Below, one piece after another: positions 48,701 through 61,400 of a stretch of DNA of 64,000 bases. The notes beneath the pieces are model-generated. The model searched no databases, was not told where the DNA came from, and was given only the letters and a program-made list of their open reading frames with translations. Every line of letters begins with the position of its first letter. Position 1 is the first letter of the stretch. The position numbers and the translations under genes were made by a program. This stretch comes from Takifugu bimaculatus (taxonomy: Eukaryota; Chordata; Actinopteri; Tetraodontiformes; Tetraodontidae): the NCBI GenBank assembly GCA_004026145.2, contig CP034975.1:21766213-21830212 (forward strand), given 5' to 3'.

Positions 48701-50240
48701 GGGGTTTCAAAAGTCAAAGCCAAATACTTCACATCTGCTTTAAATATTCAGCGCGCACTTTAAGCTATTTAATGCAATCCATTAGTTGTTGATGAAAAGA
48801 AACAAAAAAAGTATATTTGTGTTCTATCACATTCCTGCTAGAACAATGCCAAACTGTAGGACTGTAGCATGATGCAGTATGTGACATAGAAAAGAGAGAC
48901 CTAAGACCCACAGAACTCCAAAAGGCAGAGATCAAAGGATCAGAGAACTTTAATATGAGAGAAAAATGAAAATCATCTTTGAGCAGATTAATCAACTAAT
49001 GACTGATTAAAACAGAGAAAACAACAACAAGATGGAAAAGGTATCACTGAGGAAAGTGTTCTTTGATTTGGTGGCTCAGCAAATAAATTAAATTACCGTA
49101 CAGAATAGCTTAAATGAAAGGTGAACCAACAGCAGGAGAAAACCTGTGGAGAACAGGACTGCGGAGGTGGCTAAGAAAAGGGAGATGCATGTAATGATCC
49201 TTCATCCTTGTGGTATACAAGAGGACAAGACGTTGATGGGGTTTTTAGAGATCATTTGTGCTCGAATTGGACAGAGCAGTACAAACAGATATCTTCAAAC
49301 AGATATCTTCATCCAACTGCAGTGATTAAAAGATATAGCTACTGACAACAGCTAAAGTAATACTTGCATTTAGATTTCAAACAGTGCCAATTTAATTTTT
49401 AAAAAGAAAAAAAATCACAAAACACACTCAAAACTGTTTTATGATTGGCTAGTTTAGCTATTTGAAATTTGTAACATTCTGACACAGCTTGAAATGTGGA
49501 CGTTATTTTTTTATTTTCCAAATGTGTTTTTATTTTTTTACATTATGAAAATTAAGTTTCAAGTTTGGGATGAGCAGTAAATTAATTTTGAAGTACATGT
49601 ATAATTGGACTTCTTTCATTCTTTATCCTCTAATGCCAATGAGTCTTCTCTGGTGGCATTTATTTTGTGACCATTTTAAGGCAAGTTCTGTTGGGATTGA
49701 TTAACCTCACAAAGGCAGTGGACAAAAAAAAAAAAAAAATCATTCTATTGGAATCCACAATCTTGATTTGTTACCCTTTGCCATGTGTAATATATAAACC
49801 TCACATTAAAAATAAATATACTGCTGTATTTGTTTTCTTTCATTATATTTATAATCGACCATTTGCTGCTATTTTTTGCTGGAAGTTTATAAGTAACAAA
49901 TGTTTCCTCAGTTAAAAGGTCCATGCAAACAGCTGAGGCAGGTCTGAGTTTATAACTGTAACACAGCTATGAATCACTCTGACAGACACCAAAAAATAAT
50001 TTAAATCACATTAAAGTTCTGTTTGACCCCAGTCTTCTCTTCTCGTTACATTTATTAACAACAGCAATTATAACGTCCAGTGAGAAATGGATGTGTGGTT
50101 GGGTGGAATGAATGGGATGAAAGGTGAGGTAAGATGAGAGGTAGTGATGATAATAAATCATTTTCCACTGGCCAACCTCCCAGGAAGTGATTCAGAGATA
50201 ATTAAGAGAATAGATTTGTCTTTACTAGAGCCACAATTTT
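45797..50240. other. Gene-free AT-rich spacer
   Basis: Over 4.4 kb without a recognisable gene or element end. A run of A at 49724-49738 and short open frames only. Confidence 0.5.
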
Positions 50241-50243
50241 AAA

Positions 50244-50274
<31 letters not shown>

Positions 50275-52350
50275 TAGCGTCTTATACAATCAAAATTGTT
50301 TCAAGGCGCTTTCCAGAATCCCAGGGCCTAACCCCAGACAAGCAACAGTGGCAAGGAAAAACTCCCCTTTAACAGGAAGAAACCTTGAGCAGGACCAGGC
50401 TCATGTAGGGGGACCCTCCTGCTGATGGCCGGCTGGGTAAAGAGAGAGGAGAGGAGAGGAGAGGAGAGGAGAGGAGAGGAGAGGAGAGGAGAGAAGGAGA
50501 AGCAGGGGGAAGAGGAGAGGGAGAGGAGGGGAGAAGGAGAGGGAGGGGGAGAGGAGAGGAGAGGAGAGGAGAGGAGAGGAGAGGAGAGGAGAGGAGAGGA
50601 GAGGGAGGGGGAGAGGAGAGGAGAGGAGAGGAGAGGCACAGAGCACAGAAACACACAGAAAAATACACTATACAATGGGTCAGCGGGGCCGGAGGTCATC
50701 ATGCAGCTCCGAAAGGCGGCGATACCTGTAAATAAACAGAGAGGGGAGGGGGGGAGAAGCAGAAAAACTACACAGGAATCAGCATAACTAGTCTGCTTGA
50801 TGAGGAGGAGGAAAGGAGAGGAGAGGAAACCATGACCCAGTCGGGTGACAGAGGCCTGTCAGGTGATCATGTTTCCGGACCCCGGCAGCCTTGGCCTATA
50901 ACAGCATAGCTAGGATGTGACCTAATGATTAGACAACCCCCTAAGTATGATAATTTTTCTATCTATGATAGTAACTGGAACTGCAGAGTTAACAACAATA
51001 AGCTTTTTCAAAGAGGTAGGTTTTAAGTCTGATCTTAAAAGTAGCAATGGAGTCAGCCTCCCGTACCTGGACAGGGAGCTGATTCCATAGCAGGGGGGCC
51101 TGGTAGCTAAATGCTCAGCCCCCCATTCTACTCCTAGAAACTCTGGGAACCACAAGTAGACCAGCATTCTGAGAGCGGAGCGGTCTATTGGGCTGATAAG
51201 GTATCACTAGCTCCTCCAGGTAGGATGGAGCTAGGCCTCTGAGGACCTTGTAGGTCAGAAGAAGGGTTTTAAAATTTATTCTAAATTTAACGGGCAGCCA
51301 ATGAAGCGACGCCATTACAGGAGTTATGTGATCTCTTTTGTCAATACCTGTCAGAACTCTGGCTGCAGCATTTTGGATCAACTGGAGGCTTCTTAAAGGG
51401 TTGTTTGGACACCCTGATAATAAAGAATTACAATAGTCCAGCCTGGAAGTAACAAAAGCATGAATTAACTTTTCAGCATCATGCCGTGTCAGCAGCTTCC
51501 TGATCTTTGAGATGTTCCTCAGGTGAAAAAAGGCACTTCTAGAGACTAATTTAATGTGTGAGTTGAAGGAGAGATTTTGATCAAAAGTTACTCCTAGATT
51601 CCTCACAGAGAGACTAGATGTTAATGAGATACCATCTAGAGTGATCATATGATCTAATCTATCCCTGAGAGGTTCAGGACCAAACACCATGACCTCAGTT
51701 TTTCCTGAGTTAAGGAGGAGGAAATGTGAAGACATCCAGGACTTTATGTCTTTAAGACAGGTCTGGAGCTTCACTAACTTCTCTGTCTCCTCTGGTTTCA
51801 TGGATAAATAAAGCTGAGTGTCATCAGCATAACAATGAAAATTGATCCCATGCTGCCGAATAATGTTCCCTAAGGGAAGCATGTACAAGGTGAAGAGAAT
51901 TGGTCCAAGTACAGAACCTTGAGGAACCCCATGGCTAACCCTACTGTATGAAGAGGGAATACCATGGACATGAGCAAACTGGTATCTATCTGATAAATAT
52001 GATCTAAACCAGTCTAGTGATGTCCCTTTAATCCCAATCACATGTTCCAGTCTATGTAACAGGATGCTGTGATCAACTGTATCAAAAGCAGCACTGAGGT
52101 CCAGCAGAACCAGCATAGAGACCAGTCCATGATCTGAAGCTATAAGAAGATCATTAGTAACTTTAAGAAGTGCTGTTTCTGTGCTGTGATGAGCTCTAAA
52201 GCCTGACTGAAACATCTCAAACAGGCTGTTCCTCTGCAGGTGCTCCAGTAACTGAGTCACCACCACCTTCTCAAGAACTTCAGAGATAAAAGGAAGGTTG
52301 GATATCGGCCTATAATTTGCTAATACATCAGGATCCAGTGATGGTTTTTA
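50241..52350 (-). mobile_element. L2-type LINE, best-preserved copy (5' truncated)
   Basis: On the minus strand: the RT domain from the NYRPISNLPF block onward, a 3' UTR with an expanded CTCCT-type tract (plus-strand GAGAG tract 50444-50636), and the terminal ATAAATAAAGATTGATTTGATTTGATTT tail (AAATC repeats at 50241-50260 on the plus strand). The 5' half, including the endonuclease, is missing. Confidence 0.92.
50989..52350 (-). pseudogene. L2 reverse transcriptase, nearly intact domain with one in-frame stop
   Basis: About 450 codons. Motifs in order: YRPISNLPFISEVLEKVV, FQSGFRAHHSTETALLKV, catalytic LVLLDLSAAFDTVDHSILL, GVPQGSVLGPILFTLYM, catalytic FHCYADDTQLYLS, LNSGKTEVMVFGP, LGVTFDQNLSFNSHI, then the C-terminal LDYCNSLLSGCPNN and LRGLAPSYLEELVIPYQP blocks. 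All three catalytic aspartates are kept. A TGA at 51115-51117 interrupts just after SRMGG. The frame continues beyond it (AFSYQAPLLWNQLPVQVREA) to a natural TAA at 50989-50991, so this is one point lesion in an otherwise readable domain. Truncation of the 5' end still makes the copy dead. Confidence 0.9.
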
Positions 52351-55093
52351 AGCAATGGCTTAATCACTGCGGCTTAATCACTGTTTTAAGCCAAACAAAC
52401 CTCAGCAACCTATAAATAAAAGATCTAATTTACTCCTTAAATAACAAAAGCATGACACACCAGCAAAAAGAAAACTGGTAACCTGCCTGTAACACTCACT
52501 CAGGTACAATGAGAATTTAGGATTAAATTAACTTTGACAGAGGATACCACTGCAGCTACGTTGCTAAATCTGCATTTTAAAAGAAATTTTTGAAAAAAAT
52601 GGCCACACCAGCAGCAGCCATCTCCTGTCAGCATTTAAATGGAGCCACTAATTAGTGCTGCTAATCATCAACCCCTCTAACCTGTCACAGACCTGTTTGC
52701 TTATGAATCAGATTTATAAAAAGAGCGTCTCAATGATGTTTACAATAAAATTTCCTGGAAGAGTTTGACATGCTTGATTTTTATTTCCACAACACAAGCT
52801 TTGGCTGCTAGGGTCTGCGAGGTCTGCTAATTTATTTGATTTACAGTTGATTATCAGAAGCCAATAGTGAAGTAAAGAAGATTACATTTGCAGCCTTCAT
52901 GTCCTATTGCTGCTGAGAGAAATCAGGTAGGTTGTTGAATTTATTCTGGTGTTTAACTTTCTGGAAGAATTATCAGGATTACATTAGGCCTCCTCAGCAG
53001 ACATATTAACTTCAGGTTTAGCTGAAAGAGAAAACAAATGCAGATGCAATATCATTTTTATCTGGTGTATTTTCTGGCAGTGAGGATTCTTTATTTATTG
53101 GACCATGACTCCCAAGCATCAGGTTAAAGGTAGGTAAGGTTTGACTGCACAACCTCAGCAACTAATGCGCAGACTTTTTTTTTTTTGTAAATGTTTGACA
53201 TTTTGAAAATGGCCAACTGTTTGCACATGAGTATCTTGATTTCATTTTTTAGAACCCATACTGATTATATATACACCAATAATTCTAGAATGGTTACAAA
53301 GCAGTTAAACCATCCATCTTCTCTGCCCAAAACAGGAAGCATTGTAATCCTCAAAAAATACTTTCTTCCCTCTCATATGTTGACCGCCCACTGATGTCGA
53401 TGAATTTAAACAGGATATGATTACTCAAAGACTTTTCATCTTTTCCCAGAGACACTGGGAACAATATCCTACAGACTCTAAAATCGTACAGACTGCATCT
53501 CGGGGGGATTAGTGTGAATGCTCTGTTTTGGTTCCAGTGGGCAGTGGTAATTATAGAATCAGTCTGTGTTTGGTGAATGTATAGTACAGTTGTTACAGGA
53601 AGGATTCTGGCAGTCCAGATGGAGAAAGAAAAATATGTTTGGTGGTATTTATTTGCTTCTGACAACAATATGCATCTGTCTCTGAATAGTAAAATGTCAT
53701 CAACATAAGCATTCCTGTATGACATACAGTTAGTGTTTGTCTTCTTTGAACAAGAACCCATGTAGTGGATGGCAGCTGCTCAGTGGAGAACCAGGATATG
53801 GTTTGTTGAACTAGTAAACATCCAAATGCATAATTTTAATGTGGCAAATGGAAAGGACCAGCCAACTATTCCTAAAGTGTTTTCTGCATTCAGATAAATG
53901 GATTAGATAGTGTTGGGTGATTCTCGTGGTGTTTAAAGAGGTAGGGTCAATATATTATGGGCCAGATATTATGGCATAATAGTGATAGATATTTTCTGAA
54001 TATTGCTATTAGGTATTTGAGAAATATTGGAGTTAGAATAGACCATAACTGGTTGCACCACTTAACAGGCAAACTATTGGGGAGCATGTGCTGTGTAATT
54101 GGGAAAAATGAGATTATAATGCTTTTTTAAACTGCATTTTTTCTGTTTCTCATAAGAGAGCTAAAGATGACTTTAGGGAATTTTTGGGGATATGGCTTGG
54201 GAACGATGTCGACTTCAGTAAGACTGTGAAATTTTAGATTGTTGGCATTATAAGCATTTAAGCACTGGTCAATGTGAGGATCATGTGGGTTGATTTCATT
54301 TCATGTGAATGCTGTGATAAAAACAGGATTACTAATGATTATGCATGTATCTTTGATAAATTAATATTAAATATAACCAAATTACTGGTGAGATGTTAGT
54401 GAAAGATGAACTTGGGGGATAATAAATATTACAAGACCAGTCATCTTTTAAAGTGTAAAGGTTTCAGTGGACTCATGTTTCAGATGTATTTATGATTGAG
54501 TCACTGGATATAATTTTGAAAGTGATTTGAAAGTGAAATTCACAAAGTAATAAATTAACAATGGAATCAATGTAAACCTAAATCATTGAACTGCTATGGA
54601 TTCGATTCAAATATTCAAGGTGCACAAAAAATATGGTTCTGTAGTGTGGACAGGCTCCATGTGCCCATATATATGTCTGCAATCTGAACCTGTATTTTCC
54701 TTCGAGAACTTACTGTGAATTTCAAGAAAAAAAATATAGTTATGTCTTTGCATAACCTTCATGGATACTTTCTCACAGTTTGAGCAGAACATGCACACGG
54801 GTGGCCTGCTGTGGGGCCCCGTTTAGGCCTCTGGCAGTGCTCCTCCAGTGGTATTGCTACTGGACTTTTGCCCTACTATGGCCCCCTCCAGCTTGAACCA
54901 ATTGAGCCACTTCTGTGGTCGACAGTGACCTTCTCATGGAAAATTCAAAACAAGCTGTGGACAACCCAGAAAGGATGAGGAGAGGGAAATGCTCTTTGGC
55001 CACCATCTACATAAGCCTTCCATAATAGGGGTTGTTTGGCTCAGCCTCTCTTTCCACCTGCTGTCCATCACATTTGACGAACAACAGGTGAAA
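52351..55093. other. Gene-free spacer
   Basis: Contains a short local repeat of CTTAATCACTG near 52358-52385 and a GC-richer, unassigned block at about 54780-55080. No coding family recognised. Confidence 0.45.
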
Positions 55094-55370
55094 TCTCCTC
55101 TCCTCTCCTCTCCTCTCCTCTCCTCTCCTCTCCTCTCCTCTCCTCTCCTCTCCTCTCCTCTCCTCTCCTCTCTCTTTACCCAGCTGGCTATCAGCAGGAG
55201 GGTCCCCCTACATGAGCCTGGTCCTGCTCAAGGTTTCTTCCTGTTAAAGGGGAGTTTTTCCTTGCCACTGTTGCTTGTCTGGGGTTAGGCCCTGGGATTC
55301 TGGAAAGCGCCTTGAAACAATTTTGATTGTATAAGACGCTATATAAATAAAGATTGATTTGATTTGATTT
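55094..55370 (+). mobile_element. L2-type LINE 3' tip
   Basis: Starts abruptly with about 15 CTCCT units, then runs CTTTACCCAGCTGGCTATCA through ACAATTTTGATTGTATAAGA to the GATTTGATTTGATTT tail. It closely matches the 3' ends at 43396-43650 and 50241-50445. Severe 5' truncation inside the pentanucleotide tract is typical of LINE insertion. Confidence 0.92.
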
Positions 55371-57024
55371 ACAGTCATTATAGATTTCTGATTGACAGAT
55401 TAGTATCATCTGAGTTTGAGTCAAATGGTAATGGTTGTCTGTTATGCGTTATCTTTTACACAGTATATACTTATTAGTTTACTGGTTTACTGCCCCCCAC
55501 CCCCTCACCCTGAAAATTTATTTAGTTGCATTTATTGTAGTTGCAACAGTTTTGTATGATGATTTGGTATTTTGTCATGCAAAAGGTTTGCAAAACTGAC
55601 ATTTTGCAAAAGGTTCTGAGCAGATTCTTTCATCGGTGCAGTGAGGATAGACAGCAAACTGATCTATGAAGATTAACGCACAAGCTGAGCAGATGTTGAA
55701 CTTTGGAAGACTTTTAGGGCCATCAGGTTTTTATGACTAATTTATTTTACCAGAACACTTCAAGCAGAAGCTGGGTCCATCAGCAAACAACCGTTAATAC
55801 ATTGTGCGTGTTACCGTACAGGGAGATATGTTTGTTCCCATGGATACCAAATCAGTCCTCCTTTTGTAATATATATATATATATGGTTTTGGTAAAAGTA
55901 AAGGTAATGTTAAGGGTGGAGGTTTAGGTGACAGCAGGGATTTTTTTAGTCAGAAATACAATGGAACATGTTCTCGCACCTCTACCATTGAATCTAGAAC
56001 CTTTTTTATTGATCCGGCACCTCCTATGTCACTATGAAAAATAAAAAAAAACTCTAAAATAAATAACTTTTTGTTTGTATAGTGTTTAATATTTTTATGT
56101 GTTGAGTTTTAACCATGTCTACCCCTAAACTACCATTAGTCCACCATTAGTGCTTCTAATGCACCTGCCGGCAGTATTTGTATGCGCACATTTAAATCTA
56201 CAATGCTACAATGTAAGGAAAACCAACAAATCCTTTTCTCCATTTTCCCCAGAAATCTAGTCAATGCTGTCAAGCTTTTATGTATTTAGACCATTGATCG
56301 ATAGACCTTTCAGCAATGTGACAGAAGGAGAATGAGTTAGTGTTTGTCTCAGTTTGACCTTCATGGGATGACTTTTGCTTCAGTCTCCCATGCACTGTTT
56401 AATTTGGCATCTCAGATTAAGGATGTATGAGAAAACATTTTTCCAGTCTGTGAAACTGGAGACACACAGCCTTTGACCTTTATTGAAATATATGATTAAA
56501 GTTTTTCATGGCTGTATGCAGACACCATGGATGTAGGGTAATATTATAATATTATTATTTAAGAATATAATGGCTTTTCTACAGCAATCAGTTTCTTATT
56601 AAAAAAAAGTTGTTTCAAATGTTTGACTCTTACTTTTATACAAGACTAAGGATTCCTATCAGAATGCAAACCAGTGCACAGGATCCAGGTTCAATTATGC
56701 CATCACGCAACATCTGTTGCACCTGTTCCTCAATTATTATTTTGTTTTACAGGAGAGCTGTGGTAAGGAGGGAGGTTGATAGTATTACTACTGAAAATAC
56801 AAAACCTATGTTCAATTATGGAGGCCAAGGTGACCATCCAGCAGATCACTATAGCTATTAAGTAGTTTCAATAGCTCAGTCTAGTCATCTTTCCGCAAAT
56901 TGGCTTGTTCAAACTTGTCAAGAACTGATGATGAAGGATCGAGAAGTGAAATCGAGTTGGCCACGATGTAAGTTCTATCTAGGCTTTCCTCATAAAGTTC
57001 ATCAGGGAATGGTGAGTAACAATT
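55371..57024. other. Gene-free spacer
   Basis: An (AT)n run near 55869-55884; no gene recognised. Confidence 0.5.
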
Positions 57025-57137
57025 CATCCATCCATCCATCCATCCATCCATCCATCCTCTACCGCTTATCCGGGGTCGGGTCGCGGGGGCAGCAGCCTAA
57101 GCAGAGAGGCCCAGACATCCCTCTCCCCAGTTACTTC

Positions 57138-58270
57138 TTACAGCTCATCCAGGGGGATCCCCAGGTGTTCCCAGACCAGTCGAGAGACATAGTTTCTCCA
57201 AAGTGCCCTGGATCTTCCCGGAGGCCTCCTACCGGAGGGACATGCCCAGAACACCTCACCAGGGAGATATCCTGGGGACATTCTAACTAGATGCCCAAGC
57301 CACCTCATCTGGCTCCTCTCAACGCGGAGGAGCAGTGGCTCTACTCCGAGCTCCTCCCGGATGGCAGAGCTTCTCACCCTATCTCTAAGGGAGAGCCCAG
57401 CCACCCTACGGAGGAAGCTCATTTCGGCCGCTTGTACCCGTGATCATTACCCAAAGCTGATGGCCATAAGTGAGGGTATGAACGAAGATTGACTGGTAAG
57501 TCGAGAGCTTCGCCTTTTGGCTCAGCTCTCTCTTCACCACAACGGACCGGTGCAGAGTCCGCATTACTGCGGACACCGCACCAATGCACCTGTGGATCTC
57601 CTGCTCTATTCTTCCCTCACTTATGAACAAGACCCCGAGGTACTTGAACTCCTCCACTTGGGGCAGGATCTCCTCCTTGACCCGGAGAAGGCACTCCACC
57701 TTTTTCCGGTTGAGAACGATAGCCTCGGATTTGGAGGTGCTGATTCTCATCCCAGCTGCTTCACACACGGCGGCGAACCGATCCAGTGATCATTGGAGGT
57801 CACGAGCTGATGATGCCAACAGGACCACATCATCTGCAAAGAGCAGAGACCCGATCCTGAGGTCAGCAAACCGGACCCCCTCAACACCATGACTGCACCT
57901 AGAAATTCTGTCCATAAAAAGTATGAACAGAATCGGTGACAAAGGGCAGCCCTGGTGGAGACCAACCCTCACTGGAAACGAGTTTGACTTACTGCCAGCA
58001 ATGCGGACCAAACTCTGACACCGATCGTACAGTCAGCGGACGGCCCGTATCAGTGGCCCGGAGGATCCCCCACAGGACCCCCCGAGGGACATTGTCGAAT
58101 GCCTTCTCAAAGTCCACAAAACACATGTGGACTGCACCCTTGAAGACCCTGCTGAGGGTGTAGAGCTGGTCCACCGTTCCACGGCCAGGACGAAAACAAC
58201 ATTTTTCGAATCCGAGGTTCGACTATCCGGCGGACCCTCCTCTCCAGTACCCCTGAATAGACCTTACCAG
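57138..58270 (-). pseudogene. Rex3 reverse transcriptase, broken
   Basis: Minus-strand blocks: CFVDFEKAFDNVPRGVLW (first catalytic Asp), then after a frameshift VGLHQGCPLSPILFILFMDR, and FADDVVLLASSARDLQ with the catalytic Asp pair intact. An in-frame TGA follows (an Arg codon in copy A) just before SLDRFAAVCEAAGMRIS. EEFKYLGVLFISEGRIEQEI and LSTYQSIFVHTLTYGHQLWV come next. A deletion near 57410-57440 leads to GLSLRDRVRSSAIREELGVE and RSQMRWLGHLVRM. Several independent lesions make it non-functional, but it keeps catalytic residues that copy A has lost. Confidence 0.88.
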
Positions 58271-58283
58271 GAAGGCTGAGGAG

Positions 58284-58365
58284 TGTGCCTATTCTCTCCT
58301 CTTCCTCTCCCCTTCTCCTCTCTCTACCCAGCCAGCCATCAGCAGGAGGGTCCCCCTACATGAGT
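58284..58365 (+). mobile_element. L2 3' UTR patch inside Rex3
   Basis: CTCTCTCTACCCAGCCAGCCATCAGCAGGAGG and the following CCCCCTACATGAG match L2 3' UTR at 43450-43496. It sits in the opposite orientation to the surrounding Rex3 and replaces Rex3 sequence between the endonuclease and RT domains. No target duplication is visible. Confidence 0.75.
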
Positions 58366-58771
58366 CCGGCCGCAAATCTGATGACACGACCACAAAGTTG
58401 ATCATCGATCTGCGACCTAAGGCGTCCTGGTGCCAAGTGCACATGTGGATGCCTTTATGCCTGAACAAGGTGTTTGTTATGGACAAACTGAGACGAGCAC
58501 AGAAGTCCAATAACAAAACACCACTCGGGTTCAGATCAGGGGGGCCGTTTTTTCCAATCACTTCTCTCCAGGTCACACTGTCACTACCAACGTGAGCATT
58601 GAAGTCACCCAGGAGGACGAGGGAGTCCCCAGAAGGAGCACTCTCCAGCACTCCCTCTAAGGACTCCAAAAAGGGTGGATACGCTGAACTGCTGTTTGGG
58701 CCATAGGCACAAACAACAGTCAGGATCCGTCCCCCCACCTGGAGGTGAAGGGAGGCTACCCTCTCATCCAC
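58366..58771 (-). pseudogene. Rex3 apurinic-like endonuclease fragment
   Basis: Minus-strand frame with VASLHLQVGGRILTVVCAYG, LVLLGDFNAHVGSD (GDFN catalytic motif), TNTLFRHKGIHMCTWHQDA and GRRSMINFVVVSSDLRP. In AP-type LINE endonucleases the last motif is normally S-x-I-D. Here Asp is Asn, so the nickase would be impaired even if complete. The N-terminal metal-binding residues are missing, and the open frame runs into L2 sequence after SSDLRPDS. Confidence 0.85.
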
Positions 58772-58940
58772 CAGGCTTGCTGGGGAGCAACGAGAATTGC
58801 CACTCCTGCCTGTCGCCTCTCACCAACTCCAGAGTGGTAGGCAACTCAGGAGTGGTAGAGAGTCCAACCCCTCTCGAGAAGACTGGTTCCAGAGCCCCTG
58901 CTATGCGTCGAGGTGAAGCCGACTATATCTAGTCTGGAAC

Positions 58941-58956
58941 TATATCGACTATATCG
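58941..58956. other. Junction filler between Rex3 and inverted duplication
   Basis: TATATCGACTATATCG between Rex3 and the duplicated arm repeats the 10-mer CGACTATATC found just upstream at 58920-58929 (filler copy 58946-58955). This is the look of a templated insertion at a repaired break. Confidence 0.6.
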
Positions 58957-60819
58957 GCCTGGAACTCTGGCTTCCTTCCATGGCCCAAAGACATGTATTT
59001 TTGGCATAGGTGATTTAGATAATGTAAATTGATCTTAGATTGTGATTCTGACCATGACTGGATATTATGTCAGCCCTACAATGAGCCGGTGAGAGAGTAG
59101 GCTCAGACACACTGTTTCCTTGTAAGGGAAAAGTAGTTAAAAATGGATGGTGGTGAATAAACTCCATGTAAATAAAGTTCTTGGAAATGTGAGTGTAAAT
59201 GGGGCCAATGACATTACTCATTTCAGACTTGTGTGTGACACTTGTGTCCATATTTCTGGTTAGAACACAAAGCATTCTTATTTATAAACTTTACTGTAGA
59301 ATACTGGGCTGTATTATGTGTGTATTGTGTATAGTGTATAGTTGCATGTATATTACAATAATTTGAATTAAATATTGATGTAAAAGTTGAAACAGCTGTG
59401 CTGCTCCTTACTCAGCAGAGGAAATAAAAGGTGCAGGTGTCCCAACCTTAGGTCATTAAAATACAAATAATCTGCTTATTCGGCCTCGAATGACATCCAC
59501 AGTGTGAGACTTTGTGCGCAGTCATGTTGAGTGTATAGGCAGGATTATTCTGTGGAAGTCAACATTAACAACTCTTATGCAGATGTTGCTAGCAAGTCTT
59601 GTGCTGCAAAATCCCTGGAAAATGCATTTTTGAAAAGATTTTCAAATTAAACAAGAGATTCTGCATTTTTTTTGTGAGTGTTAAACTTTAACAATCCTGA
59701 GAGAAGAGATTTATACTTATACCTCTTTGAAGCTTGGTAAACCATGATATATTTAAAACCAATTATATCTTAAAATTGTATTTAAATCTGATTTATTATC
59801 CCTTTGTCATCCCTATAACTAGCTGCATCTGAAGCGTTATTATTTTTAGCATATTAATTATTATGTTAGAACATTTTGAAGAGCACATTCATATCTATTA
59901 TTGGCTTATTGGTGACTGTTTATTTGGTTTTCCCCACAAAATGTAAAATATGTCCTGATGGTTCAATAGCTATACATTTCTTTCAACTAAATGACATCAT
60001 CATTGTTTGGGACCGAAATCTGATCCCTGACCTTCTCTGTTTGTGACACAGTAGCATGTGAAAAACGTTCCACCATCTCCTGGCTCATGTCTTACTTCAC
60101 CTGTTTTTAAGACTTGGTTCTTTTTTTATCAGAATGGAATTTCCAAATTCTCTGTTCTGTTCCTTATTTTTATTCAGTTTATGGTCTTATGATCTCAACC
60201 TTTATTTTCATATCTTACCACCGATATGAGAAAAGCTGTGTTGAAGACACACCAGCTGCTTAGTGTTGGAATGATTATAATTCCTGAAGATGCTTCCAGG
60301 TAGGCCAGCTCCCAGCATGCTGTTTGAAAATAGTTTTGCTCTGTCTTGGAAAAGCAGTGGAATTTTCCATGCCCCCACAAAAATGGATGTTGGATGAATC
60401 GGTGAAAATATTGGAAATATTCTAGTTTTTCATAGGTGATGTCAAATATGCCAGGACTTTCGTTTTGCAGAATTTTGCAAAGTCCAATTTAAAGTTGAGT
60501 TTACTTAAAATACTTTTCCTCAAAGATAAATTCACTGGAATGAAATGGGTCAATTCATTTTTCTATGGTAGGTTATGCCCAGCTCCCTGTGGCAGGAAGA
60601 GACTTCCCTGTTACATTTTCTATTACAGTTGATTTCAAGAATTAAGAGTAAGTGCCAGCGACCCAAAATATCTGAGTTCTGTTTAAGCAGCTTTGATTAC
60701 ACACATGGGTTTCATTTTGAGAATGCACTGCTCTATTTTTGAGAACTGACTAAACCACCACTGAAATCTGTTTGCCAACAATAAACTAAGGCTTATTATT
60801 GGAAATTTAAGATGAAATA

Positions 60820-60860
60820 TTATTATTTCCTTGCTTAATAACTAAGCAAGGAAATAATAA
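60820..60860. repeat. Perfect AT-rich hairpin in copy 2
   Basis: Eighteen-base perfect stem (TTATTATTTCCTTGCTTA and its complement) around a 5-base loop. The copy 1 equivalent has a mismatch. Confidence 0.75.
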
Positions 60861-61400
60861 AATGTTCAGTTAACATACGATAAAAACATAAAAAATAATA
60901 AAATTTAAAACATTCAAGTATCTTATTACAGACTATTGAATGCAATACATTTTTCAATCCACTTTATCCATTAAGCACACTTAAAAGAACCAGAGTTGGC
61001 TGTAAAATATAGCATAAAATATAGCATAATTGCAAACAATGAAGCAAAGTCATTGTTCCAAGTAAGGCCAATGAGAGTGGAATTTTTACCTTAGAGAGTT
61101 GGAAGAAGGCAGGTTTGACTGCAGAGCTGATTTATCTAATTTCTGACCACCTCGACTGGTCATCAGGCTTTCAAATATGGCTCACACATGGTACCACTTT
61201 TTAGATGCTGTGCAGCCTCTTGTTGACAATCACTGATGCACTTCACCTGTAGCACGAAAACGATATTTTTGTTTTCCTCTTGGCTAAAATGAATTCCCAC
61301 CTGTTCGTTTTGAGAGACTCCCAACAAACTCATTTATATTAAGACAGTGTTCCAACCTTTCCTTTGCTAAACCTTTTACCACGAATTTCTGTGCACTATG

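Larger units (their letters stand above)
57025..58940 (-). mobile_element. Rex3 (RTE clade) LINE, copy B
   Basis: Minus-strand element with the GATG-type tail (ATCC repeats 57025-57058), RT and part of the endonuclease. The stretch CGGTGACAAAGGGCAGCCCTG at 57932-57952 equals, as I recall it, a standard Rex3 detection primer, which supports the family name. A roughly 80-bp piece of L2 3' UTR (58284-58365) replaces the region between endonuclease and RT. The 5' side stops at about 58940, where the inverted duplication begins. Confidence 0.92.
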
